Made by a program: the position numbers and the translations under genes. From Actinomycetota bacterium (GTDB taxonomy: Bacteria; Actinomycetota; Thermoleophilia; Gaiellales; Gaiellaceae), in NCBI GenBank assembly GCA_003134505.1, contig PLBK01000014.1:849-43857 (forward strand): 43,009 nt of DNA, read 5' to 3'. Below, piece after piece: positions 22,658 through 31,140 of this stretch. Positions within the stretch are counted from its first letter, which is position 1, and each line of letters begins with the position of its first letter. Under the pieces are notes generated by a model. That model saw only the letters and a program-made list of their open reading frames with translations. It searched no databases and was not told the DNA's origin.

Positions 22658-23673
22658 GGCTCACGGCCGAGCGCATCCACAACCGTTGGCACCCCGACCT
22701 CGATCCGGTGGCGGCGGTTGAGCCGGGCGAAGACGTCACGTTCGAGGCGCGCGACGGCCTCGACGGGCAGCTCACGCGCGCGAGCACACACGAGGACGCG
22801 GGCCGCCTCAACCTGGGCCTCGGCCATCCGCTGACCGGGCCGGTCTACGTGGAGGGAGCCGAGCCCGGGCAGACGCTCGAGGTCGAGTTCGTGTCCTACG
22901 AGCCGGACGACTTCGGCACGACGGCGATCATTCCCGGCTTCGGTTTTCTCGCGGACCTCTTCCCGGAGCCGCACCTCGTCAAGTGGGAGATCGCCGGCAG
23001 TCTGGCGCGGTCGGAGGAGCTGCCCGGCGTCGCGGTGCCCCAGGACATGTTCGCGGGCGTCGTCGGCGTGGCTCCCTCGCCCGAGCGGATGGAGCGCTAC
23101 CGGGCACGCGAGGAGGCGCTGCGTGACCGCGGGCAGCCGGTGGCCGATGCGCTCCCCGAGGCGGCCCAGCCCGGGGCCGCAGCAGACGGGCTCCGCACGA
23201 TCCCGCCGCGCGAGACAGGCGGCAACCTCGACGTGCGCCAACTCGTGGCCGGGTCGAAGCTCTGGCTGCCCGTGGACGTTCCCGGCGCGCTGTTCTCGAT
23301 CGGCGACCTCCACTTCGCGCAGGGCGACGGCGAGGTGTGCGGGACGGCGATCGAGGTGGCCGGAACGGTGACGGTGCGCTTCGCGGTGCACGACGTGCCG
23401 GCGCCGGCGTTTCCCGCGTACGAGACCCCGGGGAGCCCAGCACGACGCTCGTTCGCGACCGTCGGGATCCCCGTGGAGGTGGGCATGGACCTGAACGCCG
23501 CAGCACGGGCGGCGCTGCTCGAGATGATCGGCCACCTCGAACGCCGGTACGGCTTCGAGCGTCCTGCCGCCTACGCGCTGTGCTCGGCCTGCGTCGACCT
23601 CCGCATCTCGGAGGTCGTGGACGTGCCCTATCCGCTCGTCTCTGCCCTGCTCCCGCTGGACGTGTTCGAGTAG
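22654..23673 (+). CDS. acetamidase/formamidase-family amidohydrolase
   Basis: A 339-residue FmdA/AmdA-type protein: GHPLTGPVYVEGAEPGQTLE, IPPRETGGNLDVRQLVAGSK, LPVDVPGALFSIGDLHFAQG and the C-terminal ALCSACVDLRISEVVDVPYP. Family members hydrolyse formamide or acetamide to ammonium and the acid using a metal-bound beta-sandwich. The link to a GAF protein and neighbouring amide and ureide hydrolases suggests nitrogen scavenging. GTG start; the TAG stop abuts a strong palindrome. Confidence 0.92.
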   Translation: MRLTAERIHNRWHPDLDPVAAVEPGEDVTFEARDGLDGQLTRASTHEDAGRLNLGLGHPLTGPVYVEGAEPGQTLEVEFVSYEPDDFGTTAIIPGFGFLADLFPEPHLVKWEIAGSLARSEELPGVAVPQDMFAGVVGVAPSPERMERYRAREEALRDRGQPVADALPEAAQPGAAADGLRTIPPRETGGNLDVRQLVAGSKLWLPVDVPGALFSIGDLHFAQGDGEVCGTAIEVAGTVTVRFAVHDVPAPAFPAYETPGSPARRSFATVGIPVEVGMDLNAAARAALLEMIGHLERRYGFERPAAYALCSACVDLRISEVVDVPYPLVSALLPLDVFE

Positions 23674-23674
23674 G

Positions 23675-23705
23675 ACCTGGCCGGGGGTCTGGCCCCCGGC
23701 CAGGT
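23675..23705. terminator. perfect 13-bp hairpin between convergent genes
   Basis: ACCTGGCCGGGGG and CCCCCGGCCAGGT pair perfectly around a 5-nt loop (TCTGG). It begins 2 bp after the formamidase stop and ends 10 bp before the cyclase stop, so it can serve as a bidirectional terminator. The GGGGTCTGGCCCC core is related to the repeats at 4374-4408 and 4480-4514, so it may be a member of a dispersed family. Confidence 0.75.
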
Positions 23706-23715
23706 CGGAAACGCC

Positions 23716-24687
23716 CTAGTCGCGGAGCGGCACGGCGTACGAGGGCATCGGTGCCCCCGTCGCGCCGCGAAGCTTGAGCGGAAAGCCGAGGAAGGCGAAC
23801 TCGTACTGCTTCTCGGCCGCGATCTCCTCCATGTTCACGACCTCGATGATCTGCGCACCGGCCGTCGAGAACATGTACGCATGGACGGGCAGGAAAGCGT
23901 CCGGCTCGTCCCACGGCATCACCTCGAGCCCGATCGAGTCGCCGGCCAGGCACATCGCCCCGGCCTCCTCGCACAGCCACTTGGCCGAGGGCAGCGTGAT
24001 CCCGGGCGGCTTCTGCAGGTAGCCGTCGAAGTCCGGCCAGGCCCGCATCCGCCCCGTCCGGATGAGCACGACGTCCTTCTTCCGCAGCTCCACGCCCTGC
24101 TTGGCGATCGTGTCCTGGAGATCCTGCGGCGTGATGCCGTAGCCCGCGTCGAGCTCGTCGACGCCGTGCATCCCGGCCACGTCCAGGAGGACGCCGCGCG
24201 CGATGATCGGCGGGTACTTGTCGAGACCGCCCTTGTTCCAGAGGCGGCTGCCCAGCTCCTTGTCGGCCGTCCAGCCGTTCCAGAACGTGCCGTGGTGGCC
24301 GAGGTGGTTGAGCGTGTCGACGTGCGTCCCGCAGTGCGTGTACATGTGGATCGAGTCGCCGCAGTACGTGTACTTCTCGTGCACGGCCGAGCCGACACCC
24401 GACAGGTTGTCGTTCACCGAGCCCTGCGGCGTGTGCGTCATCCAGATCCCGTACGGCGGGTCACCGGCCGCGACCCACGAGGGCATGCCGATGAAGTACT
24501 CGACGTTCATGTCGAAGACGTGGCCGCCGCTCAGGTGCTCGAGGATGGCGCGGTTCGACTCCGGCGTGATCCAGTTCAGCCGGCCGATCTCGTCGTCCGG
24601 CCCCCAGGGGCTCTTCGAGACCTTCAGCCCGTCCTTGTCGATGATCGCCTCGGGGACGAGCTCGTGATCGTGCTGGGTGACAGTCAC
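23716..24687 (-). CDS. cyclase-family metal hydrolase (kynurenine formamidase-like)
   Basis: A 323-residue cyclase/KynB-fold protein. The metal motif HCGTHVDTLNH at residues 118-128 matches the family HxGTHxDxPxH, with additional HMYTHC before it and a C-terminal PVHAYMFSTAGAQIIEVVNM. Family members open cyclic amides or hydrolyse N-formyl amides; the substrate is unknown. The GTG start at 24687 is set by an AAGGAGG Shine-Dalgarno 5 nt upstream; the frame open to 25470 is shadow of the nitrilase gene. It lies 11 bp downstream of the nitrilase gene, probably in the same operon. Confidence 0.9.
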   Translation of the reverse strand: MTVTQHDHELVPEAIIDKDGLKVSKSPWGPDDEIGRLNWITPESNRAILEHLSGGHVFDMNVEYFIGMPSWVAAGDPPYGIWMTHTPQGSVNDNLSGVGSAVHEKYTYCGDSIHMYTHCGTHVDTLNHLGHHGTFWNGWTADKELGSRLWNKGGLDKYPPIIARGVLLDVAGMHGVDELDAGYGITPQDLQDTIAKQGVELRKKDVVLIRTGRMRAWPDFDGYLQKPPGITLPSAKWLCEEAGAMCLAGDSIGLEVMPWDEPDAFLPVHAYMFSTAGAQIIEVVNMEEIAAEKQYEFAFLGFPLKLRGATGAPMPSYAVPLRD

Positions 24688-24698
24688 TGCGCCTCCTT

Positions 24699-25532
24699 CT
24701 AGGTCGTGACGCTCTGGGTCTCCTCGACGAGGGCGCCGTAGAGCTCGGGCCGCCGATGGCCGAACAGATAGAGCTCGTACTCGCCCGGAACCACGTAATC
24801 CTTGTCGCGCGCCTGCTCGATCTCCACGTCCGCGACGAGCAGGGCCTCGCCCGCCACGCCCGTCTCGGACAGACGCACGCCGTACGGGTCGACGATCTGG
24901 CTGTGGCCGCAGAACTCGGCCCAGCGCTCCTTCCCGCACCGGTTCGCGGTCAGCAGGAAGATGCGGTTCTCCGCCGCCCGCGCCACCGTGATCAGCTCGG
25001 TCTGCACCCGCGCCGCCATCGGGAAGTTCGTCGGGTGGCAGACGATGTCGGCACCCTCGAGCGCGAGCGTCCGCGTCACCTCCGGAAAGCGGAGGTCGTA
25101 GCAGATCTCGACGCCGATCCGCCCGAGCGGCGTGTCCCAGACGGGGAGCTCGTCGCCCGGTACGACGAAGCGGTCGACGCCGAGGAAGGGCAGATGGGTC
25201 TTGCGGTAGGTGCCGATGAGCCCGTCCGGGCCGACGAGGACGGCCGCGTTGTGGAGCCGGTCTCCGTCGCGCTCGAGCAGGCCGAAGACGACGTGAGCAC
25301 CGAGCCGGCGGCACGCGTCCTCGAACGCCTCGGTGGCCGGGCCCGGGATCTCCTCCGCATACGGCAGCGCCTCCTCGAGGCTCTCGAACATGTAGCCGGG
25401 GATCGCGCACTCGGGGAGGACGAGCAGTTCGGCCCCGGCCGCGACCGCCTCGTCGAGCCGCGCGAGGCACGCGTCGAGATTCCGCTCCTTCTCGGCGATC
25501 TTCGGGTCGATCTGGGCGACCGCGACACGCAT
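24699..25532 (-). CDS. carbon-nitrogen hydrolase (nitrilase superfamily amidase)
   Basis: A 277-residue nitrilase-fold enzyme with the catalytic Glu41 (VLPECAIPGY), Lys111 (YRKTHLPFLG) and Cys144 (EICYDLRFPE). GHSQIVDPYG near 209-218 is typical of amidase branches that include N-carbamoyl amino acid and omega-amidases, so an N-carbamoyl substrate is possible but unproved. A TAGAAT box (minus strand, 25543-25548) lies 10 nt before the ATG, so the leader is very short. The cyclase gene follows 11 bp later. Confidence 0.91.
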   Translation of the reverse strand: MRVAVAQIDPKIAEKERNLDACLARLDEAVAAGAELLVLPECAIPGYMFESLEEALPYAEEIPGPATEAFEDACRRLGAHVVFGLLERDGDRLHNAAVLVGPDGLIGTYRKTHLPFLGVDRFVVPGDELPVWDTPLGRIGVEICYDLRFPEVTRTLALEGADIVCHPTNFPMAARVQTELITVARAAENRIFLLTANRCGKERWAEFCGHSQIVDPYGVRLSETGVAGEALLVADVEIEQARDKDYVVPGEYELYLFGHRRPELYGALVEETQSVTT

Positions 25533-25730
25533 CCGCGTCCCGATTCTAGTTTGGCGGCCCCCAAACGCGCAGCCCGATGGCCGTGGCGGCTGCAAAGCGG
25601 CGCCTCGCCGCGTCCTCAGTCGCGCCCGTAGCCACCGGCTACGAACGCTCCCTGCGTCCTTGCGACGCTTGCTTTTCACCCCCACAGCGGAGCGATCTGC
25701 GCGCTTGGTGACCGCTAGCCTGACATCCAA

Positions 25731-26318
25731 ATGCGGAAGATCGGCTTCTACTACGACATCGTCTGCCCGTACTCGTACATGGAGTCGCGTGCGGTGGAGG
25801 CCGCCGAGGACGCCGGACAGGTCGAGGTCGAGTGGCTGCCGTTCGAGCTGCGGCCGGCGCCGAGGCCGCTGCTCGAACCGCGCGGCGACCACCTGCGCGT
25901 CGACTGGACACAGCACGTCTACCGCCGCGCGCTCTCGCTCGGGATCGAGATCCACCTGCCGCGCTACCAGCCGCGCTCGACGCTGATCCTCGCCGCGTGC
26001 CTGTGGGCCGGGGACGGGGGACGCTTGCGCGCGTTCAAGCACGCGCTGTACGAGGCGTTCTTCTGCGAGGACAAGGACATCGCGACCGACGCCGAGATCC
26101 GGCGCGGGGCAGAGCGCGCCTGCCTCGATCCGGACGCCGCGATCGCCGCCGCGTACTCGCCCGAGCGGATCGCGCAGCTCGCCGCCGTGCGCCGCGAGGC
26201 CGAGACAGCGGGCGTCCGCGGCGTCCCGTCGCTCCTGACGGACGAAGGCGAGTCCCACTGGGGCATGGGCGGCCTGGAACGCCTCCTCGCGGGCGAGCCA
26301 CTCGTTCCGCGGCGCTGA
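25731..26318 (+). CDS. DsbA-family (FrnE/HCCA-isomerase-like) protein
   Basis: A 195-residue thioredoxin-fold protein with an inserted helical domain. The N-terminal motif IGFYYDIVCPYSYMESRAVE has CPYS instead of CxxC, so it has only the first Cys, as in kappa-class glutathione transferase and hydroxychromene-carboxylate isomerase relatives. VRGVPSLL near residue 165 is the conserved cis-Pro loop. No signal peptide, so cytoplasmic. TAGCCT at 25716-25721 lies 9 nt before the ATG, consistent with a leaderless message. It could be an isomerase or a thiol-disulphide enzyme. Confidence 0.87.
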   Translation: MRKIGFYYDIVCPYSYMESRAVEAAEDAGQVEVEWLPFELRPAPRPLLEPRGDHLRVDWTQHVYRRALSLGIEIHLPRYQPRSTLILAACLWAGDGGRLRAFKHALYEAFFCEDKDIATDAEIRRGAERACLDPDAAIAAAYSPERIAQLAAVRREAETAGVRGVPSLLTDEGESHWGMGGLERLLAGEPLVPRR

Positions 26319-26361
26319 CCCGGCCCATCCAGCCGCGTCCATCCGGGCACCGTCCTAACGG

Positions 26362-26376
26362 CGGTGTCAGACACCG
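26362..26376. repeat. palindrome CGGTGTC-A-GACACCG
   Basis: A perfect 7-bp inverted repeat around one central base, between the convergent DsbA-like and acyl-CoA ligase genes, ending 4 bp before the ligase stop. It shares the GGNGTC-N-GACNCC pattern with the repeats at 4374 and 4480, and may act as a short terminator. Confidence 0.6.
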
Positions 26377-26379
26377 GGC

Positions 26380-28020
26380 TCAGGCCGTCGCGATCTCCGC
26401 CGCAGCCTGGAGGCCGAGCTCCTCGATCGCCGCCTCGCGCATGCGGAACTTCTGGACCTTGCCGGTCACCGTCATCGGGAACGAGTCGACGAGCTTCCAG
26501 TAGCGCGGGATCTTGAACGTCGCGATCTCACCCCGACAGGCCCCTGCCAGCTCGTCCTCGCCGGTCGTCGCGCCCTCGCGCAGCTTCACCCAGGCCATGA
26601 CCTCCTCGCCGTAGCGCTCGCTCGGCACGCCGATCACGTACGCCTCGACCACGTCGGGCAGCGTCAGCAGGAACTCCTCCAGCTCGCGCGGATAGACGTT
26701 CTCGCCGCCGCGGATGATCATGTCCTTGATCCGCCCGACGATGCTCAGGTAGCCGTCGTCGTCCATCACGGCCAGGTCGCCGGTGTGCATCCAGCAGGCG
26801 CCGTCGATCGCCTGTCGCGTCGCCTCCTCGTCGTCCCAGTAGCCGAGCATGACGCTGTAGCCGCGCGTGCACTGCTCACCCGGCGTGCCTCGCGGCACGA
26901 TCCGGCCGGTCGCGGGGTCGACGACCTTGATCTCGAGATGGGGATGGACACGCCCGACCGTGGTCACGCGCTTGTCGAGCGAGTCGTCGGCCGAGGTCTG
27001 GGTCGAGACCGGCGACGTCTCGGTCATGCCGCAGCAGATAGTCACCTCCTCCATGTGCATCGAGGAGCGCACCCGCTTCATCGTCTCGATCGGGCACGGC
27101 GAGCCGGCCATCACACCGGTCCGCAGCGAGGAAAGATCGAAGTCCGCGAACCGCGGGTGCTCCAGCTCGGCGACGAACATCGTCGGCACGCCGTAGAGCG
27201 ACGTGCACCGCTCCACCTCGACGGCCTCGAGCACGGCGAGCGGGTCGAACGACTCACCCGGCACGACCACGCAGGCGCCGCGGGTCATGCAGGCGAGATT
27301 GCCGATCACCATGCCGAAGCAGTGGTAGAACGGCACCGGCACGCAGACCCGGTCGGCCTCCGAGTAGCGCAGCGTCTCGGCGATGAAGTGGCCGTTGTTG
27401 AGGATGTTGTGGTGCGAGAGGGTCGCGCCCTTCGGAAACCCGGTCGTCCCGGACGTGTACTGGATGTTGATCGGGTCGTCGAACTGGAGCCCGGCCTCCC
27501 GCGCGGCGAGCTCCTCGTCGGCCACGCCGTCGCCGTCGGCGAGCAGCGCGTCCCAGCCGTCCTCGAGGACGATTGCTTCCCGCAGCGCGGGGCAGCGGCC
27601 GCGAACGTCGTCCAGCATGGCCGTGTAGTCCGCCTCCCGGAAGCCGCGCGCGAGGAGCAGCAGGCTGATCCCCGACCGGGTGAGCGCGTACTCGAGCTCG
27701 CTCCGCTTGTAGGCCGGGTTGACGTTGACGAGGATCGCGCCGATGCGGGCCGTCGCGTACTGGCTGACCACCCACTCGGCGCGGTTCGGCGACCAGATCC
27801 CGACGCGATCGCCCTTCTCGACGCCGCGCGCGAGCAGGCCCCGCGCCGCGCGGCCGGACTCCGCCCACAGCTCGCGGTAGGTCGCCCGGTAGCCCTGGTG
27901 CCGGACGACGAGCGCCTCGCGCTCGCCGAAGCGCTCGACCGTGGCCCGCAGCCGCTCGCCGATCGTGTCGCCGAGCAGCGGCAGGTCGCTCGCGCCGTGG
28001 GCGTAGGAAGGCGCGCTCAC
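26380..28020 (-). CDS. AMP-binding acyl-CoA ligase 1
   Basis: A 546-residue adenylate-forming enzyme. ATP motif [18 protein letters not shown] is in the middle, followed by [42 protein letters not shown] and the catalytic Lys in [13 protein letters not shown]. It activates a carboxylic acid as acyl-AMP and then acyl-CoA; medium/long-chain fatty acid is likely. GTG start at 28020 overlaps the stop of ligase 2 by 4 bp (GTGA). Confidence 0.94.
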   Translation of the reverse strand: MSAPSYAHGASDLPLLGDTIGERLRATVERFGEREALVVRHQGYRATYRELWAESGRAARGLLARGVEKGDRVGIWSPNRAEWVVSQYATARIGAILVNVNPAYKRSELEYALTRSGISLLLLARGFREADYTAMLDDVRGRCPALREAIVLEDGWDALLADGDGVADEELAAREAGLQFDDPINIQYTSGTTGFPKGATLSHHNILNNGHFIAETLRYSEADRVCVPVPFYHCFGMVIGNLACMTRGACVVVPGESFDPLAVLEAVEVERCTSLYGVPTMFVAELEHPRFADFDLSSLRTGVMAGSPCPIETMKRVRSSMHMEEVTICCGMTETSPVSTQTSADDSLDKRVTTVGRVHPHLEIKVVDPATGRIVPRGTPGEQCTRGYSVMLGYWDDEEATRQAIDGACWMHTGDLAVMDDDGYLSIVGRIKDMIIRGGENVYPRELEEFLLTLPDVVEAYVIGVPSERYGEEVMAWVKLREGATTGEDELAGACRGEIATFKIPRYWKLVDSFPMTVTGKVQKFRMREAAIEELGLQAAAEIATA

Positions 28021-29543
28021 GATCCGGCGCGTGCCCGCGCGCGCAACTCGTACTTCTTCACCTTGCCGGTCGACGTCTTCGGCAGCTCGCCGAACTCGAT
28101 CTCGCTCGGGGCCTTGAAGCCGGGCAGCGTCTCACGCGAGAACGCGATCAGCTCCTCGGCGGTGAGCGTCGAGCCCGGCCGAAGCGTCACGTAGCCCTTC
28201 GGGCGCTCGCCCCACTTCTCGTCCGGGATCGCCACCACCGCGGCCTCGAGCACGTCGGGATGCCGCACGAGCGCCCGCTCCACCTCGATCGTGGAGATGT
28301 TCTCGCCGCCCGAGATGATGATGTCCTTGGCGCGGTCGCGGACCTCGATGTAGCCGTCGGGGTGCATGACGGCGAGGTCGCCGGAGTGGAACCAGCCGCC
28401 GCGGAATGCCTCGGCCGTCGCGGCCTCGTCTGCGAAGTAGCCCTTCATCACGTTGTTGCCGCGCATCACGACCTCGCCCATCGTCTCGCCGTCGGCGGGC
28501 ACGTCGCGCATGTCCACGTCGACGACGCGCACGCGATCCGACGTGACGACCGCGACGCCCTGCCGCGCCTTGAGCCGCGCACGCTCCTCGTCGTCGGCCT
28601 CGTCCCACTCGGCATGCCACTCGCAGACGGTGATCGGGCCGTACGTCTCGGTCAGGCCGTAGACGTGGTTGATGCGGAAGCCGAGCGCCTCCGTCCGCGA
28701 GATCACGGCCGGCGGTGGAGGAGCGCCCGCGGTCGTCACCTGCACCGGTCGCTCGAGCGGATGCGCGGCCTCGTCCGCGCCGAGCATCACAAGCACAGTC
28801 GGCGCGCCGTTCAGGTGCGTGACCTGCTCGTCGGCGATCAGCTTCCAGACGAGTGGCGGATCGACCCTGCGCAGACAGACGTGCCGCGCGCCGACAGCGG
28901 TCACGGCCCAGGGGAAGCACCAGCCGTTGCAGTGGAACATCGGCAGTGTCCACAGAAAGATCGAACGGGAGTCGAGCCGGGAGTGGTGCGCCTCGGCGAG
29001 CGCGTTGAGGTACGCGCCGCGGTGCGTGTACATGACGCCCTTCGGCCGGCCGGTCGTGCCGCTCGTGTAGTTGATCGAGATCGTGTCGTCCTCGCTGACG
29101 AGCCGGTTCTCGGGCTCGCCGTCTCCGGCGCCTGCCAGAAACGCCTCGTAATCCTCGCCGAGGACGATCACCCGCTCGAGATGCTTGCCCTGACCCTGTG
29201 CTCCCTCGACGAGGTGCGCGAGCGAGGGATCGACGACGACGATGCGCGAGCCCGAGTGGCCGAGGATGTAGGCGATCTCGTCCGCGAGCAGGCGCGTGTT
29301 GACGGCGACCAGCACAGCGCCCGAGGCAGGCACGCCGAAGTGGGCCTCGAGCAGCTCGGTCGTGTTCAGGGCGAGAAAGGCGACGCGGTCGCCGGCCGCG
29401 ATCCCCGCCTCCTGGAGCGCCACGGCCAGCCGCCGCGCCCGCTCGCGCAGCTCGGCCCAGGTGAGCCGGCGGTCCTCGTCGACCACGCCGATCGTGTCCG
29501 GGAACACCGCGGCCGTCCGCTCGAGGAAGGCAAGCGGGGTCAA
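28017..29543 (-). CDS. AMP-binding acyl-CoA ligase 2
   Basis: An adenylate-forming enzyme of about 508 residues with [71 protein letters not shown] and catalytic Lys in [13 protein letters not shown]. The start is uncertain. The frame is open to 29663, but the conserved part starts near [19 protein letters not shown] at 29543 precedes it; GTG at 29612 is another option but overlaps the divergent gene. A TAGGGT box (minus, 29576-29581) shared with the hydratase promoter favours a start below about 29568. It is the first gene of a coupled two-ligase operon. Confidence 0.9.
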   Translation of the reverse strand: MTPLAFLERTAAVFPDTIGVVDEDRRLTWAELRERARRLAVALQEAGIAAGDRVAFLALNTTELLEAHFGVPASGAVLVAVNTRLLADEIAYILGHSGSRIVVVDPSLAHLVEGAQGQGKHLERVIVLGEDYEAFLAGAGDGEPENRLVSEDDTISINYTSGTTGRPKGVMYTHRGAYLNALAEAHHSRLDSRSIFLWTLPMFHCNGWCFPWAVTAVGARHVCLRRVDPPLVWKLIADEQVTHLNGAPTVLVMLGADEAAHPLERPVQVTTAGAPPPPAVISRTEALGFRINHVYGLTETYGPITVCEWHAEWDEADDEERARLKARQGVAVVTSDRVRVVDVDMRDVPADGETMGEVVMRGNNVMKGYFADEAATAEAFRGGWFHSGDLAVMHPDGYIEVRDRAKDIIISGGENISTIEVERALVRHPDVLEAAVVAIPDEKWGERPKGYVTLRPGSTLTAEELIAFSRETLPGFKAPSEIEFGELPKTSTGKVKKYELRARARAGS

Positions 29544-29575
29544 CGGCGAGAGGTGAACCTGCTCTCCGATGGCGT

Positions 29576-29585
29576 ACCCTAGGGT
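29576..29585. promoter_or_regulatory. palindromic divergent -10 region ACCCTAGGGT
   Basis: The palindrome supplies TACCCT (29575-29580) on plus and TAGGGT (29576-29581) on minus, both TANNNT -10-like hexamers, for the enoyl-CoA hydratase and ligase 2 genes. The two -10 boxes overlap almost completely. Confidence 0.4.
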
Positions 29586-29589
29586 GATC

Positions 29590-30387
29590 GTGGCTCTGGC
29601 GGCAAGCGACACGGAGTTCCGGAACCTGCTCGTCAGGCGCGACGGCGCCGCCGCGACGATCACGCTGAACCGGCCCGAGAAGCGGAATGCGCTGTCGCTC
29701 GAGCTGATGCAGGAGCTGATCGCGGCGTTCGAGCGGCTGGGCGCCGAGCGCGACGTGCGCGCGATCGTGGTCGAGGGCGCAGGCCCGGTCTTCTCGGCCG
29801 GTCACGACCTGGCCGAGATGGTCGCCCGCGACGCCGCGTTCTACGAGCGGCTGTTCGACGTCTGCACGGTGATGATGGAGACGATCCACCGCGTGCCGCA
29901 GCCGGTGATCGCGAAGGTGCACGCGATGGCGACCGCGGCCGGCTGCCAGCTCGTCGCCTCGTGCGACCTGGTCGTCGCCGCCGAGGAGGCGAGGTTCGCG
30001 ACGCCCGGGGTCAAGATCGGGCTGTTCTGCTCCACGCCGATGGTGCCGCTCTCACGCGCCGTCGGCCGTAAGCGGGCGCTGCAGATGCTCTTGACCGGCG
30101 ACCCGATCGACGCGCAGACGGCAGCCGACTGGGGGCTCGTCAACCTCGTCGTTCCGGCATCCGAGCTGGACGCGGCAGTCGCCGGCCTCGTGGAGAAGAT
30201 CGCGCGCTCGAGCCCGCTCACGGTCGGGATCGGCAAGGAGGCCTTCTACCGTCAGGTCGACCTGGACGAGCACGGCGCGTACGAGCTGACCCGGCGCGTC
30301 ATGTCCGCGAACGCCGAGGCCGGCGACGCCCAGGAGGGCATGAGCGCCTTCCTGGAGAAGCGCCCGCCCGAGTGGACGGGCAGCTAG
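29590..30387 (+). CDS. enoyl-CoA hydratase/isomerase family protein
   Basis: A crotonase of about 265 residues: ITLNRPEKRNALS, FSAGHDLAEM (oxyanion-hole motif), MATAAGCQLVASCDLVVAAE, FATPGVKIGLFC and QTAADWGLVNLVV. The Glu normally found in the second hydratase motif is replaced around GLFCSTP, so hydratase activity is not certain. Candidate starts are ATG 29569, GTG 29584 and GTG 29590; the -10-like TACCCT at 29575-29580 favours GTG 29590 as a leaderless start. Divergent from two acyl-CoA ligases, suggesting a shared beta-oxidation role. Confidence 0.88.
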   Translation: MALAASDTEFRNLLVRRDGAAATITLNRPEKRNALSLELMQELIAAFERLGAERDVRAIVVEGAGPVFSAGHDLAEMVARDAAFYERLFDVCTVMMETIHRVPQPVIAKVHAMATAAGCQLVASCDLVVAAEEARFATPGVKIGLFCSTPMVPLSRAVGRKRALQMLLTGDPIDAQTAADWGLVNLVVPASELDAAVAGLVEKIARSSPLTVGIGKEAFYRQVDLDEHGAYELTRRVMSANAEAGDAQEGMSAFLEKRPPEWTGS

Positions 30388-30399
30388 AGGCTCTCGGGC

Positions 30400-30705
30400 T
30401 CAGATCTCGAAGTCGCAGACGGCGCGGTCGGCGATCAGCGGCACGATCTCGTCGACCACCGCCGCGTGCTCCGGGCTCGAGTAGTACTCCTGCAGGTGCT
30501 CCTGGTCGCGGTAGTCGCAGACGAGGCCGTACTGCCACCGGCCGCCGGAGTCCTCGCTGCCCGGTGCGGGCGCGTCCGGGCCGAGTGACCAGGAGACCGC
30601 CGGCACCGGCTCGTCCTTGATCCGGTTCAGCGCGTCCAGGATCCGTTGCCCGGCGTCGGCACCGGCCTCCGGCTTGACGTTCCAGAGGAAGATGTGCCGG
30701 ATCAT
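30400..30705 (-). CDS. Dabb-family small protein
   Basis: A 101-residue alpha+beta-barrel protein. It starts MIRHIFLWNVKPEAG and has the internal strand WQYGLVCDYRDQEHLQEYYS and the final YSSPEHAAVVDEIVPLIADR. This is the stress-responsive A/B-barrel pattern. Members range from stress proteins to small enzymes, and no catalytic residue is decisive here. It overlaps the upstream small gene by 4 bp, so the two may form a heterodimer. Confidence 0.85.
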   Translation of the reverse strand: MIRHIFLWNVKPEAGADAGQRILDALNRIKDEPVPAVSWSLGPDAPAPGSEDSGGRWQYGLVCDYRDQEHLQEYYSSPEHAAVVDEIVPLIADRAVCDFEI

Positions 30706-31007
30706 CCGAGCTCGAGCACCTCGACGATCGTGACCTGCGGCTCGACGCCGACCTTCCGCATCAGCTCGACACCCCGGGGAACGGAGGCGGCAGCGAAGTA
30801 CCGATCGAGCGTGTCTCGGTCCTTCCAGTAGGCAGTCAGCCGGGCGAAGCCGTCGTCGAACGTCAGCGCTGCCGTGAGCACGCCGTCGGGCCGAGTCTCG
30901 CGGCCATCGTGCATCAGCCGGGCGAGCTCCTCGGCCTGCTCGCGGCTCATCTCGGCTTCGAAGATCGCGGCGACCACGGTCGCATCATTCCCGCTCGCGG
31001 GCTTCAT
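30702..31007 (-). CDS. small ABM/Dabb-like ferredoxin-fold protein
   Basis: A 101-residue protein. The frame is open to 31133, but the ATG at 31007 starts the compact domain: ATVVAAIFEAEMSREQAEEL, TAALTFDDGFARLTAYWKDR, DTLDRYFAAASVPRGVELMR. This beta-alpha-beta pattern resembles antibiotic-biosynthesis-monooxygenase or Dabb domains. Its TGA overlaps the ATG of the next gene. The specific family is uncertain. Confidence 0.72.
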   Translation of the reverse strand: MKPASGNDATVVAAIFEAEMSREQAEELARLMHDGRETRPDGVLTAALTFDDGFARLTAYWKDRDTLDRYFAAASVPRGVELMRKVGVEPQVTIVEVLELG

Positions 31008-31041
31008 GGCAATCCGAACGCGCGCTCGCGACGAAGAACAC

Positions 31042-31100
31042 GTGCGGGGACGGCGATCCGTCGAGGAACCCTCGCCGTCCAGGATCGCCGTCCCTCGCAC
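31042..31100. repeat. 59-bp nested imperfect palindrome
   Basis: GTGCG plus GGGACGGCGATCC (31042-31059) pairs with GGATCGCCGTCCC plus CGCAC (31082-31100), an 18-bp stem with one bulged base. The loop holds a second hairpin, CGAGG-AAC-CCTCG (31062-31074). It fills much of the 133-bp gap after the glycosyltransferase. It could be a strong terminator, a MITE/REP-like repeat or a structured RNA. Confidence 0.75.
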
Positions 31101-31140
31101 ACCATGGCCACGCCCGTCTGTCGACCGCACCACCGCTCGG

